From Lysobacter_K koreensis (lineage in GTDB: Bacteria > Pseudomonadota > Gammaproteobacteria > Xanthomonadales > Xanthomonadaceae): DNA of 64,000 bases. Where the stretch lies: NCBI RefSeq assembly GCF_042677045.1, contig NZ_JBHTIH010000006.1:1-64000 (forward strand). The letters are read 5' to 3'. Under the pieces are notes generated by a model that had not been told where the DNA came from, ran no database searches, and saw only the letters and a program-made list of their open reading frames with translations. A program made the translations under genes and the position numbers. Below, in pieces: positions 37,172 through 47,780 of the stretch. Each line of letters opens with the position of its first letter. Within the stretch, counting starts at the first letter, position 1.

Positions 37172-39046
37172 TCAGAACGTCACGCTCCAGCTGTCGATCC
37201 TGCCGACGTCGCCGCCGGCGTTGTCGTTGACCCGCAGCTTCCAGGTGCCGTTCAACGCCTCGCTCGACAGGTTCTTGGTGAACGTGCCGGTGACGTTGTC
37301 GGCGCTGCCGCCGGTGCGGTTGTGGATGTTGTAGAGCGTGCCGTCCGGCGCCACCAGGTCGACCTTCAGGTCGCCCTTGTAGGTGTGCACGATGGCCACG
37401 GTGATCGAGGCGTTGCTCGGCGCGTTGCCGGTGCGGCCGGAGACCGTGATCGGGCTGTCGACGGTGGTGTTGTCGCTGATCGTGTAGTCGCTGGTGTTGC
37501 TGTAGGTCTGCGGGCCGCTGGTGGTGCTGACCGTGACCGAAGACGACTTGCTGTTGGTCGCGCCATCGTCGTCGGTGACGGTCAGGGTGACGGTGTAGGT
37601 GCCCGCGGCGGCGTAGGTCTTGCTCGGGTTGGTCGCGGTGGACGTGGTGCCGTCGCCGAAGTTCCAGCTGCGCGCGACGATGGTGCCGTCCGGGTCGGTC
37701 GAGCTGTCGGTGAAGTTCGCGGTCAGCGCGCTGGTGGTGAAACCGAAGTTGGCGGTCGGCGCGACATTGGCCGGCGGCGCACCGCGGAAACCCGCCATCG
37801 TTGCCTTGGTATTCACCAGCACGCGCTGGTTGTGGTGGGTATTGGTCGTGCCCATCGCCTGGCCCTGGTAGGTCACGTCCGGGTTGGACCAGTAGTTGAT
37901 GCGCGGGCAGCTCGGGCTGCAGTTGTAGGCCATCACCGTGCGCCAGGCGTTGTTCGGGGCGCGATAGCCGTGGCCGTAGGCGTACGGGGTGGTGGTGGGA
38001 TCGGCGGCCGGGTCGTGGCGCGCCGACTGCAGGTGGCCGACTTCGTGGGCGAAGCTGTAGTAGCCGGTGATGCAGTCCCAGTAGGCGACGGCGAACGCGG
38101 TCGACGCACTCGAACCGATGCCCGAGGCCAGGCCGCAGGCCGACGAATCGTTGTCCACCAGCACCATCACGTCGGCGGCGTTGGCGTCGCGGGTGGCGTG
38201 CACGCTATCCATCGAGCCGTCGCTGGTGCCGCGGAAACGCGACAGGTCGGTGCTCATGCCGGCGGTGGCATAGCTGGTGGTCTCGTAACGGGCCAACTCC
38301 ATGTTGATGCCGATGTTGGAGTTGACGTAGCCCTGGTTGGACTCGGCCACCGCCAGCTGCACCAACGCCTGCATGTCGCCGCCGTACGCGGTGACGGCGT
38401 CGTTGGTGGCCACCACCATGACCCGGATCGTCGCGGTCGGGCCCGGATCGATGGCCGCGGCACCGACCATGCTGGTGGTCGTGCGCTGCGCCTGCGCGGC
38501 CGCCATGCGGATGCTGGGCACGTGCGCGAACGCAGCCGGGTGTTCCGGCGGCATCAGCGCGTCGTTGACCTCGATCACGGCGTGGTTGCCGTCGCCGAGC
38601 GGGCGGATGCGGAACAGCTTGCCGTTCATGCGCACGTTGCCGGTGATGCCCTGGCCACGGCGGACGAGGATGGCGGAATTGTTGGCGTCGTGGCGCACCT
38701 CGCGCGAGGTGACCGCCGCGGGCTTGGCAGTCTCGCGGACATGACCGGTCCAGACCAGGCTGCCGCCCGACACGTTGCGGGCGTTTTCCAGCACCAGGTT
38801 GACGCGGCGGCCGCCCAGGTCGACTTCGATTTCCGGGGTGCCGGCCGAGACCACGGCGGGATTGGCGCGTAGCACGCGCAGCGCGGCCGTGTCGCGTTTG
38901 GCGGCCAGGCGGTTGGCCGTGCCCTGGGCGGCGGCCTCGGGCCGGGCTTCGCCAAGGAACAGCGGCTGGCCGGCGAATGCCGAAGCACTCACCAGGATGC
39001 CGGCAGACAGCAGAAAGCATCGTGCGAGGGAACGCGTGCGATTCAT
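37172..39046 (-). CDS. Secreted M12-like metzincin protease with PKD and P domains
   Basis: A 624-residue secreted zinc metalloprotease. The signal peptide is residues 1-25 (ends SASAFA). A propeptide-like region reaches about residue 190. The metzincin motif HEVGHLQSARHD is near residues 332-343, and VMAYNCSPSCPRINYWSNP, with the Met-turn, is near 370-390. This matches reprolysin-like bacterial proteases. A PKD domain (about 425-502) and P domain (last 115 residues) follow, ending IDSWSVTF. It carries its own terminator downstream. Confidence 0.92.
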   Translation of the reverse strand: MNRTRSLARCFLLSAGILVSASAFAGQPLFLGEARPEAAAQGTANRLAAKRDTAALRVLRANPAVVSAGTPEIEVDLGGRRVNLVLENARNVSGGSLVWTGHVRETAKPAAVTSREVRHDANNSAILVRRGQGITGNVRMNGKLFRIRPLGDGNHAVIEVNDALMPPEHPAAFAHVPSIRMAAAQAQRTTTSMVGAAAIDPGPTATIRVMVVATNDAVTAYGGDMQALVQLAVAESNQGYVNSNIGINMELARYETTSYATAGMSTDLSRFRGTSDGSMDSVHATRDANAADVMVLVDNDSSACGLASGIGSSASTAFAVAYWDCITGYYSFAHEVGHLQSARHDPAADPTTTPYAYGHGYRAPNNAWRTVMAYNCSPSCPRINYWSNPDVTYQGQAMGTTNTHHNQRVLVNTKATMAGFRGAPPANVAPTANFGFTTSALTANFTDSSTDPDGTIVARSWNFGDGTTSTATNPSKTYAAAGTYTVTLTVTDDDGATNSKSSSVTVSTTSGPQTYSNTSDYTISDNTTVDSPITVSGRTGNAPSNASITVAIVHTYKGDLKVDLVAPDGTLYNIHNRTGGSADNVTGTFTKNLSSEALNGTWKLRVNDNAGGDVGRIDSWSVTF

Positions 39047-39127
39047 GCCTTTGTTACTCCATGTAAGTTGATGGGCCTGACATGCGCGACGTGCGGACAT
39101 CGTGTGGCGCGCGCGAACCACACCGCA

Positions 39128-39164
39128 GAAAAGCAAAAGCCCCCGGCGGCAGGCCGGGGGCTTT
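39128..39164 (-). terminator. Intrinsic terminator of the first S8 protease gene
   Basis: Inverted repeat AAAGCCCCCGGC...GCCGGGGGCTTT around a 7-nt loop, followed on the minus strand by TTTTGCTTTTC. It lies 13 nt after the S8 stop codon. Confidence 0.9.
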
Positions 39165-39176
39165 GCGATTACCGCT

Positions 39177-41270
<2,094 letters not shown>

Positions 41271-41649
41271 CGTGTTGGAACCCCCGAACAGGAATGTGCC
41301 GCAGCGCGGCGAAGGGCGTCTGGCGGCGATCGATTGCCCGGGCCAGAGCGCGTCAAGACGGAGCACTTTGCCGACTGTGTCCGCTCGACGAACCTACGGG
41401 AGGTTGCAAGCTTGAAACAAACCGGGGCCGCCGTATGGAAGCGGGCGGCGCGCGAGCTCGTTCAGTAACCGGTCATAAAAGCCAGCAGCAACAAGCACAT
41501 GGCGGATCGACCCCGGGAGTGGGCCCGGCCTGCCTAGCTGCAAAATTGCTGCGGCGCAATAGGAAAATCCGCCGATAGGTAACCGCACGGGACCACAACC
41601 GACCTTCCGGGTCGCCGCCGTCGACGGCGTCCGTACTGATCGTCAGGGC
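41271..41649. other. Intergenic region between S8 copy A and the orphan propeptide
   Basis: About 380 nt, locally AT-richer (around 41460-41590) than the flanking genes. It must contain the promoter of S8 copy A. No remnant of an S8 catalytic domain is readable in any frame here, so the orphan propeptide gene has not simply been split by a frameshift. Confidence 0.5.
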
Positions 41650-42108
41650 CTAGTCGGCCGACCCCATCGGCTGCAGGCCGATGCCGCCCTGCTGGTGGCT
41701 GACGATCCCGTCGACCTCGACGTACTCGACCGCCGGATCGACGGCGAACTGCTGCATCAGGCGCGCCGCTTCGGCGCGGTCCAGGGGCCGCTCGGCCCGG
41801 ACCACATCGGCCGCCACCGCCAGGCGTCGCTGCCAGCGCAGCGCGAGCGCCCTGCCCGCTTCGACCCCGCCCAGGCTGCTGCCCGCGGCGGTGGCGTCCA
41901 GGCGTGGCTGCACCGCCGCCTCGTCGAGCTGCGGCTCGCTGCCGTCGCGGTACTTGACGATGAATTGCTGGAACGGCCCGTCGCCCGCCAACTCGCCCAG
42001 CTGGGCGGCAGCGGGATCAGCGGCGGCCATGGCGGCGCTCTTCCAGGCCGGGAACAGCAGGGCCGAGCCGCGGTGCCAGGCGTTGCGGCGACCGCGCATG
42101 CCCGGCAT
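41650..42108 (-). CDS. Orphan S8 propeptide-like (I9) protein
   Basis: About 152 residues, matching only the I9 propeptide of the adjacent S8 proteases. FQQFIVKYRDGSEP corresponds to their RFIVKYRDGS, then AADVVRAERPLDRAEAARLM and PAVEYVEVDGIVSHQ; the frame stops where the mature protease would begin. The N-terminus (RRNAWHRGSALLFPAWKSAAMAAA) is a poor signal peptide and no ribosome-binding site is clear; ATG 42099 and a TTG at 42201 are alternative starts. I9 propeptides act as chaperones and inhibitors, so it could be a stand-alone inhibitor or a truncated relic. Confidence 0.6.
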   Translation of the reverse strand: MPGMRGRRNAWHRGSALLFPAWKSAAMAAADPAAAQLGELAGDGPFQQFIVKYRDGSEPQLDEAAVQPRLDATAAGSSLGGVEAGRALALRWQRRLAVAADVVRAERPLDRAEAARLMQQFAVDPAVEYVEVDGIVSHQQGGIGLQPMGSAD

Positions 42109-42192
42109 GCTGCCGGCGAAGTCGCATGGACATTGGACTTTCTCTCGGAATGCAACGCGGGATTGCCCGACGCACGCTACGCCGCCGGCGCT

Positions 42193-42226
42193 GAACAACA
42201 AAAGACCCCGGCCGAAGCCGGGGTCT
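42193..42226 (-). terminator. Intrinsic terminator of S8 copy B
   Basis: Minus strand AGACCCCGGC-TTCG-GCCGGGGTCT followed by TTTGTTGTTC: a 10-bp stem with a stable tetraloop and a T-rich tail, about 55 nt after the copy B stop. Confidence 0.88.
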
Positions 42227-42279
42227 GGTTGCTGCCCACGATCCGTTGCAGCCGATCGCGGCCTATCTCGCGCCGTGGA

Positions 42280-44037
42280 TCAGAACGTGACGCTCCAGCT
42301 GTTGATGTAGCCGACGTCGCCGGCGGCGTTGTCGTTGACGCGCAGTTTCCAGGTGCCGTTGAGCACTTCGGTCGACAGGTTCAGGGTGACCGTCTTGTTG
42401 ACGTTGTCGGCGCTGCCGCCGGTGCGGTTGTGGATGTTGTAGAGCGAACCGTCCGGTGCCACCAGGTCCACCTTCAGGTCGCCCTGGTAGGTGTGCACGA
42501 TCGCAACCGTGACCGAGGCGTTGCTCGGCGCGTTGCCGGTGCGGCCGGAGACCGCGATCGGGCTATCCACGGTCACGTTGTCGCTGATCGTGAAGTCGGT
42601 GCCGTTGCTGTAGGTGGTGGTGCCACCGCCACCGCCGCCGTTGGCGGCATCGACCGCGGCCTTGGCATTGAGGATGCCCGGGCCGATGGTCTGGGTCGGG
42701 GTGACCGGGAACGCGCGCGCCGTGCTCTTGATCAACGCCTCCATCTGCGCCGGGGTCTTCGGCGTGGTCGCATGCGCCTGCACCAGCGCCACGACGCCGG
42801 CGACGTGCGGGGTCGCCATCGAGGTGCCGTTGTAGGACGCGTAGCTCTGCGCGCCCGGGACCGTCGTGCCGGCGTTGAGCGTCGAGTGGATGTCCGAACC
42901 CGGCGCGGCGATGTCGATGCCGGTGCCGTAGTTGGAGAAGCTCGAACGCTGGCCGGTGATCGTGGTGGAGGCCACCGCGATCACGTTCGCGCAGTTGGCC
43001 GGCACCGCGCCGGACACGTTGACGTTGCTGTTGCCGGCGGCGACGACGACGGTCGTGCCACGGCCGACCGCGCCGTTGATCGCGTTCTGGTAGGTGGCCG
43101 AACAGGTGCCGGAGCCGCCCAGGCTCATGTTGATGACTTCGGCCGGGTTGGCATTGGCCGGCACGCCGCTGACCGTGCCGCCCGACGCCCAGGTGATCGC
43201 GTCGGCGATGTCGGAGGTGTAGCCGCCGCACTTGCCGAGCACGCGCACCGGCACGACCTTGGCGCCGAACGCGACGCCGGCAACACCGCTGGCGTTGTTG
43301 GTGACCGCGGCGACCGTGCCGGCGACGTGGGTGCCGTGCCAGCTGGAGTTGGATGCCGGCACGCCCGCGCCGCATTCGTTGGCGGCATACCAGTCGCCTT
43401 CGTCGTTCGGGTTGGAATCGCGGCCGTTGCCGTCACGCGCCATCGCCGCGTCGTTGATGAAGTCGTAGCCCGGCAGGATGTTGGCGTTGAGGTCGGTGTG
43501 GTTGGTGATGCCGGTGTCGATCACCGCGACCACGGAGCCGACGCCGCTGGTGACGTCCCACGCCTCGTTGGCCTTCATGCCGCCGGTCGCGTTGAAGTAA
43601 TGCCACTGCTCGCTGCTGTAGAAGGTGTCGTTCGGCGTCATCACCGCCTTCATCAACTGGTCGACCTCGACGTACTCGACGTTCGGGTCGGCGGCCAGCT
43701 GCAGCATCAGCGACTGCGCCTCGGCGCGATCGAGCTTGCGGTCGGCCTTGACCACGTCGGCGCCCGAGGACATGCGGCGCAGGTGCGCCATCTTCATGCC
43801 GGTGCGGGCACCCGCGGCGGCGCGGCCGAGGCCGGCGCTGGCCTTGGCGACGTCGGCGCGCTCGGCGCTGCCGTCGCGGTACTTGACGATGAAGCGGTCA
43901 TGGGTGCCTGCGGATTCCAGGCCACTGAGCTCGGCCTTGCCGGCGAGCGCGGGTGCAGCGACGAACGAGGACAATGCGACCGCGGTAGCGGCCGCCAGCG
44001 CGTGCAGGCGCACGCGACGTTGCGAAATTACCGACAT
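42280..44037 (-). CDS. Secreted S8 subtilisin-like protease with P domain (copy B)
   Basis: A 585-residue secreted serine protease. The signal peptide is residues 1-32 (ends APALA), followed by an I9 propeptide. The triad is Asp in VVAVIDTGITNHTD (about 171), His in SSWHGTHVAGT (about 231) and Ser in YNGTSMATPHVAG (about 404). A glycine linker leads directly to the P domain (about 476-585, ending INSWSVTF), without the PPC domain of copy A. GGGGAAG lies upstream of the chosen ATG. It is the first gene of the protease island in transcription order. Confidence 0.95.
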   Translation of the reverse strand: MSVISQRRVRLHALAAATAVALSSFVAAPALAGKAELSGLESAGTHDRFIVKYRDGSAERADVAKASAGLGRAAAGARTGMKMAHLRRMSSGADVVKADRKLDRAEAQSLMLQLAADPNVEYVEVDQLMKAVMTPNDTFYSSEQWHYFNATGGMKANEAWDVTSGVGSVVAVIDTGITNHTDLNANILPGYDFINDAAMARDGNGRDSNPNDEGDWYAANECGAGVPASNSSWHGTHVAGTVAAVTNNASGVAGVAFGAKVVPVRVLGKCGGYTSDIADAITWASGGTVSGVPANANPAEVINMSLGGSGTCSATYQNAINGAVGRGTTVVVAAGNSNVNVSGAVPANCANVIAVASTTITGQRSSFSNYGTGIDIAAPGSDIHSTLNAGTTVPGAQSYASYNGTSMATPHVAGVVALVQAHATTPKTPAQMEALIKSTARAFPVTPTQTIGPGILNAKAAVDAANGGGGGGTTTYSNGTDFTISDNVTVDSPIAVSGRTGNAPSNASVTVAIVHTYQGDLKVDLVAPDGSLYNIHNRTGGSADNVNKTVTLNLSTEVLNGTWKLRVNDNAAGDVGYINSWSVTF

Positions 44038-44325
44038 GAACTTCCCCGAAGCTGAGTGCTTATTGAAGGACCGCGCGAGGCGGCAGTGAGTCCTTGGCGG
44101 AGCGTGTTTCTGTGGGCGGCTCAGCGCCCTCGTCCGTCGGACTGGCAAATCGGGCACCCGAAGCCGCCCGATAACGCAAGCTAGCCCGGCAAGCGGACAA
44201 GTTCACGCTGCAGGTGCAGCATTAATTCACGCCTGAATGGCTGGCGACGTCACAACTTGACGAATTGGGCCTGTCGCGGGGAGCGTCGGCCCCGGCATCT
44301 GCCGGCGGTTCCACCCCTGTCAGGG

Positions 44326-44883
44326 TCAGAACATTCCGGTCTCGAGGCGCGCGGCCTCGGACATCATGTTGCGGTTCCACGGCGGGTCGAACACCAGTTC
44401 GACGTCGGCCTCGACCACGGTCGGGATCATCTCGAGCTTGTTGCGCACGTCGTCGACCAGGATGTCGCCCATGCCGCAGGCCGGCGCGGTCAGGGTCATG
44501 CGCACTTCAACGAGGCGCTGGCCCGGCTGCTCGTCGTGCGGCTTGACCACCGCCTCGTAGACCAAGCCCAGGTCAACCACGTTGATCGGGATCTCCGGGT
44601 CGAAGCAGGTGCGCAGCTGCTTCCACACCAGCTGCTCGACCGCCTCGTCGTCGGCGCCGGGAGCCAGCTGCAGCGGCTCGGGCGGGTCCTTGCCGATCGC
44701 GTCGGCGTCGTTGCCGGCGATCCGGAACAGGTTGCCCTCGACGAACACGGTGTAGCTGCCACCCAGCGCCTGGGTGATGTAGCCGACGCTGCCCGCGGGC
44801 AGGCTGACCACCTCACCTTGCGGCACGAGGACGGCGGCGCAATCGCGCTCGAAACGGACGGGTTCGCTGCTGCGGGAATACAT
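44326..44883 (-). CDS. sufT: Fe-S cluster assembly factor SufT-like (DUF59/MIP18)
   Basis: A 185-residue cytosolic protein. The N-terminal half is SufT-specific (VPQGEVVSLPAGSVGYITQALGGSYTVFVEGNLFRI). The DUF59 domain occupies about residues 95-180, with TCFDPEIPINVVDLGLVYE and the conserved Cys in TLTAPACGMGDIL. It is thought to aid Fe-S cluster maturation. The start is MYSRSSEPVRFER; an upstream ATG in frame is less likely. No other suf genes are in the window. The 44038-44325 gap to the proteases holds nothing recognisable. Confidence 0.92.
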   Translation of the reverse strand: MYSRSSEPVRFERDCAAVLVPQGEVVSLPAGSVGYITQALGGSYTVFVEGNLFRIAGNDADAIGKDPPEPLQLAPGADDEAVEQLVWKQLRTCFDPEIPINVVDLGLVYEAVVKPHDEQPGQRLVEVRMTLTAPACGMGDILVDDVRNKLEMIPTVVEADVELVFDPPWNRNMMSEAARLETGMF

Positions 44884-45001
44884 GCCAGGGAGATGAGGCT
44901 GCGCGGAACGCCACGCAAGGCCCACCATTCTAGCGGTTGCTACGGCGTGGAAGCCGGGCCGCTATGCTGTGCGGCTTGTCCGCGCCGCGACCGAACTGCC
45001 G

Positions 45002-45421
45002 ATGACCAACCCCGCCCTGCCCTCGCATCGCATTACTTGGTGGTCGTGGGCGCTGCTGCTGCTCGGCATCGGCGGCTTCGCCGCGCTGTGGGTGATGCTG
45101 GGCCTCAATACCGACCGCCAGCACAGCTGGATGGCGGTGCTGGGCGCGCTCGACGTCGCGCTGATGCTGCGCCTGGGCGGCTGGCCGCGCGGGCCGGGGC
45201 GGGTGGTGGCCGGGGTGCTGGCCACCGCGGCGATCGTGGCGATCGCCAACTGGGGCATCGCCGCCGCGCAGATGGGCTACGACCTGGGCATCACGCCCTG
45301 GGATTCGGCGCTGCGGCTGGGCAGCCAGCACGCGCTCACGCTGCTGCAGCTGGCCAACGGCGTCGGCGACGCGCTGTGGGTCGCGCTGGCGCTGGTGGTG
45401 GCAGCGTTCGCCTCGCGCTGA
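45002..45421 (+). CDS. Hypothetical inner-membrane protein
   Basis: A 139-residue protein of unknown function with four predicted membrane segments: WWSWALLLLGIGGFAALWVM (about 13-32), MAVLGALDVALMLRL (about 44-58), VVAGVLATAAIVAIANWGI (about 70-88) and the C-terminal LANGVGDALWVALALVVAAF (about 117-136). The start MTNPALPSHR is preferred to an ATG 11 codons upstream because it begins a cleaner membrane protein. It is divergent from sufT. I do not recognise the family. Confidence 0.75.
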   Translation: MTNPALPSHRITWWSWALLLLGIGGFAALWVMLGLNTDRQHSWMAVLGALDVALMLRLGGWPRGPGRVVAGVLATAAIVAIANWGIAAAQMGYDLGITPWDSALRLGSQHALTLLQLANGVGDALWVALALVVAAFASR

Positions 45422-45589
45422 GGTCGTGCCCCTTCGCCGCGCTGCACAGCGCCGCTCAGCTTCTTGCAGGCAGGCCTGGCACAGCCCCGCCTGGCCGGTG
45501 CCACCTTCGATCGTGCGACCGCCTGCCCCCTCCAGGCCCGCCGGGGCCGTCCGGAACCGGCTTTCACGCTGTGAGACCCCGTCGTGGAT

Positions 45590-45876
45590 GCTCCCGGAAC
45601 CGCTCTGAAGCGGTGCAATAGCCGCTCTCGAGGCTCCGGGAACCGCTTTGAAGCGGTGCAATGACCGCTCTCGAGGCTCGCGGAACCGCTTGGAAGCGGT
45701 GCAATGACCGCTCTCGAGGGTCCGCGAACCGCATTAAAGCGGTGCAATAGGCGCTCTCGGGCCTCGGAGAGACGCTTTGGAGCGGTGCAATGACCGCTCT
45801 CGAGGCTCACGCAACCGCTCTGGAGCCGCGGGATGACCGCTCTCGAGGGCCCGGGAACCGCTTGGAAGCGGTGCGA
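45590..45876. repeat. 43-bp tandem repeat with internal hairpin, about seven copies
   Basis: The motif GCGGTGCAAT or its variant recurs at 45610, 45653, 45696, 45739, 45782, 45825 and 45868, a constant 43-bp period. Most units contain the stem-loop ACCGCTTTGAAGCGGT and the box GACCGCTCTCGAG. Since 43 is not a multiple of three, the array does not encode a repeat protein. Copies have diverged at 3-10 positions. The region 45877-46229 shows no convincing gene. Confidence 0.92.
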
Positions 45877-46229
45877 CCACCGCGTTGTCGCGTTCCAAGG
45901 AACCCTCGGCGCGAGCCGGTCCGCGACCACGGGATGCGGCGATTGGCTCCCTCGAACGCGCGCGGATTGGCGCTGCCGCGGAGCCGGCGGCGCCCTATCG
46001 GCCACGCCGCCCGCCGGGCCCCGCCATGGGACTGGACTACCACGCGATCCGCTTGCCCACGCCGCTTGCCCACGCCGCTGGGCCTGGCCAGCGTGCCGGG
46101 CGACGACCTGCACCCGGCACCTGGGTGCATCGGTCCACCACGACGGCGCCGGATTAGCGCCCGAACTGTTCCCTTGGGAAGGCGCCACGCCACGCGGGGT
46201 GCGCCGCGCGCTGGTGCCGGCTGGCGCGG

Positions 46230-46424
46230 GTGGCACCGCGTCCGGGCGACTCCGAGCGCGCCTGGCAGTTGGTGCGCGACACCGGGATGCCGGTGGGCGG
46301 GATCACCGAGGTGCTCGGCTTCGAAAGCCAGAGCGCGTTCTGCCGCGCGTTCAAGCACGCGTTCGGGGTCACCACCACGCAGGCGCGTCGGCATGCCGCG
46401 GCGCCGGCGTGCAACGCGGCTTGA
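46230..46424 (+). pseudogene. Remnant of an AraC-family regulator (C-terminal HTH)
   Basis: About 64 residues matching the second helix-turn-helix of AraC-type regulators: LVRDTGMPVGGITEVLGFES, followed by QSAFCRAFKHAFGVTTTQARR. The first helix-turn-helix and the sensor domain are absent. Upstream frames contain only disconnected stretches, so this is read as a decayed, truncated gene next to the 43-bp repeat array. Confidence 0.7.
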
Positions 46425-46508
46425 GGGGCCGTCCGCATACTTCGATCGCAGATGAGTTCCGAGTCCACGCCACCCGGGAAGCACCTCGCACGGGTGGAGG
46501 TGATTCGG

Positions 46509-47033
46509 TTACTCCCTTGAACGCGGGAACGACTCGGGAAACTCCAGGCTGTGCATGGCGCGTTCGCCGAGGTCGCAGCTTGCCTGCGTCCCGCACCTCG
46601 CCGTCACTGTCAGCGACAGCGACTGATTCCAGATTCCGTAAGGGCTAGGCGTCTTCCCGTGAGCAGTCGGCGCTGCCGGCTGCGGAAAGTGCGCAACTGC
46701 CGCAAACGGCATGTCGCTCCCATTCGCAACGCGTCCACGGGTCAGGATTCCGCGCCGTCCATCCACCAGAATCTCTTTCCGCGTCCAGCCCTGCTCATCG
46801 GGAATGCCGCCGTGCTCGCCGTGGTCGGTGGATAGGGTCAAGTCGCTTCCCTGGAAATGCGACACGGCAGAATCGATTCCCTGGACCGGCATCGCCTTGA
46901 GTCCACGAGGTAGCGCGAGCATGAAGCCCCCGGCTGCCGTTACCGTTTGCCATCCCGGGACGTGCCCGGTTTTCAGCACGGGGCCCGAGCAACCCGCAGC
47001 GAGCAGTAGCGTAAGCAACACGGCGCGCTTCAT
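46509..47033 (-). CDS. Hypothetical lipoprotein
   Basis: A 174-residue lipoprotein of unknown function. The signal peptide ends in a clean lipobox, MKRAVLLTLLLAAGCSG (Cys about residue 15). GGAG lies nine nt upstream of the ATG, which supports this start over one five codons earlier. Two cysteines near the C-terminus (ARCGTQASCD) may form a disulfide. Codon use is less GC-rich than in pntB. It lies in a stretch of small exported proteins downstream of pntB. Confidence 0.78.
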   Translation of the reverse strand: MKRAVLLTLLLAAGCSGPVLKTGHVPGWQTVTAAGGFMLALPRGLKAMPVQGIDSAVSHFQGSDLTLSTDHGEHGGIPDEQGWTRKEILVDGRRGILTRGRVANGSDMPFAAVAHFPQPAAPTAHGKTPSPYGIWNQSLSLTVTARCGTQASCDLGERAMHSLEFPESFPRSRE

Positions 47034-47321
47034 TTCGCTTCTCCGCAATGGCGCTCAGGGACAGGCAGTGACTTTGCCTGTTGCACCCTACGCCTGCAGT
47101 GCACGTTTGCGCGCTTGGCGCGCCCCAAGCGAACGGCTATGGGCGCACACGGGGCCGGCGGGCTACCGATCGCCTGGTGCGCGCGGCATGCGCTGCTGCG
47201 CACTGCGCGCCCCGTGAGAGCGCCCATCGCCGACGCGGCGTGATCGTCTGAACTAATCCGGTCCGCTACCGGCTGATCGTGAGGTCGTGCAGCAATGCCG
47301 ACGATACATTTCAACGAAGCA
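47034..47321. other. Intergenic region with no confident gene
   Basis: About 290 nt between the hypothetical lipoprotein gene and an attC-like half-site. A minus-strand open frame crosses it but has no ribosome-binding site or recognisable domain and is Arg/Ala/Cys-rich, as expected of non-coding GC-rich sequence. No stem-loop stands out. Confidence 0.5.
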
Positions 47322-47356
47322 GCGAAGCGGGTTCGGCTTGAACGAATTGCTCGCCC
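47322..47356 (-). other. attC-like half-site after the small exported-protein gene
   Basis: Immediately after the TAA stop, the minus strand reads GCAATTCGTTCAAGCC then GAACCCGCTTCGC. This closely resembles the left half and central loop of many integron attC sites (AATTCGTTCAAGCCGA-CCGCTTCGC). The complementary right half is not readable, so it appears truncated. Confidence 0.5.
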
Positions 47357-47713
47357 TTACTGGCCAGAGACTTCAATACGCACTGACGGGTTTCGCGCTG
47401 CCGTCTCAATGATCTGCTTTGCGGTCATCCCCGCGACCTTGTCTTTAATTCGGCCTATCGAAGGAGACTGGAGCTCCGGGTTGTCCATCGCCTCTCGGGC
47501 GCTCTCGACCCCTTCCATGTTGAGTACCAGTACCGCCAAAGCCAACTTCTGCTGCTCGGCGGCAGATCGGTCTCGCATCATGGCCTTGTACGAGGCCTCG
47601 GCAGACTCGCTACTTGTTGCATCAATTCGCACCAACCCCCGTTGCGCGGGGACGCTGGCGGAGGCGACCGCGAGAGCTGAGGAAATCAGCGCAACCGCTA
47701 CATGTTTCAACAT
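47357..47713 (-). CDS. Small exported protein, possible integron cassette gene
   Basis: A 118-residue protein with a signal peptide, MLKHVAVALISSALAVASAS, cleaved near VPAQ. The mature part is helical and charged (YKAMMRDRSAAEQQKLALAV, then AGMTAKQIIETAARNPSVR). I do not recognise the function. AGGAG lies eight nt upstream of the ATG. Base composition is lower in GC than in the neighbours. It has GTTAGGA 21 nt upstream and an attC-like half-site right after its stop, the layout of an integron gene cassette. Confidence 0.78.
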   Translation of the reverse strand: MLKHVAVALISSALAVASASVPAQRGLVRIDATSSESAEASYKAMMRDRSAAEQQKLALAVLVLNMEGVESAREAMDNPELQSPSIGRIKDKVAGMTAKQIIETAARNPSVRIEVSGQ

Positions 47714-47733
47714 CTGTGAAATCTCCTTGTAAG

Positions 47734-47777
47734 TCCTAACGCGCGGACATCACGCCCGCACGATGCCGCCATTAGCT
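47734..47777 (-). other. attC-like site between pntB and the small exported-protein gene
   Basis: On the minus strand AGCTAAT...GGCGGCATC...GATGTCCGCGCGTTAGGA. The ends resemble the attC R'' (RYYYAAC) and R' (GTTRRRY) boxes, each with a mismatch at its end, and the interior GCGGCATC/GATGTCCGC is an imperfect palindrome. Confidence 0.4.
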
Positions 47778-47780
47778 GGC

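Noticed and set aside
41271..41649. S8 catalytic-domain remnant downstream of the orphan propeptide
   Set aside because: None of the Asp, His or Ser motif surroundings can be read in any frame on the minus strand.
45590..45876. CRISPR array or repeat-protein gene
   Set aside because: There are no unique spacers between units, and the 43-bp period shifts the reading frame each unit.
47030..47314. Minus-strand open frame of about 94 codons between two small exported-protein genes
   Set aside because: It has no ribosome-binding site or domain, its composition is like random GC-rich sequence, and it runs into the start region of the hypothetical lipoprotein gene.
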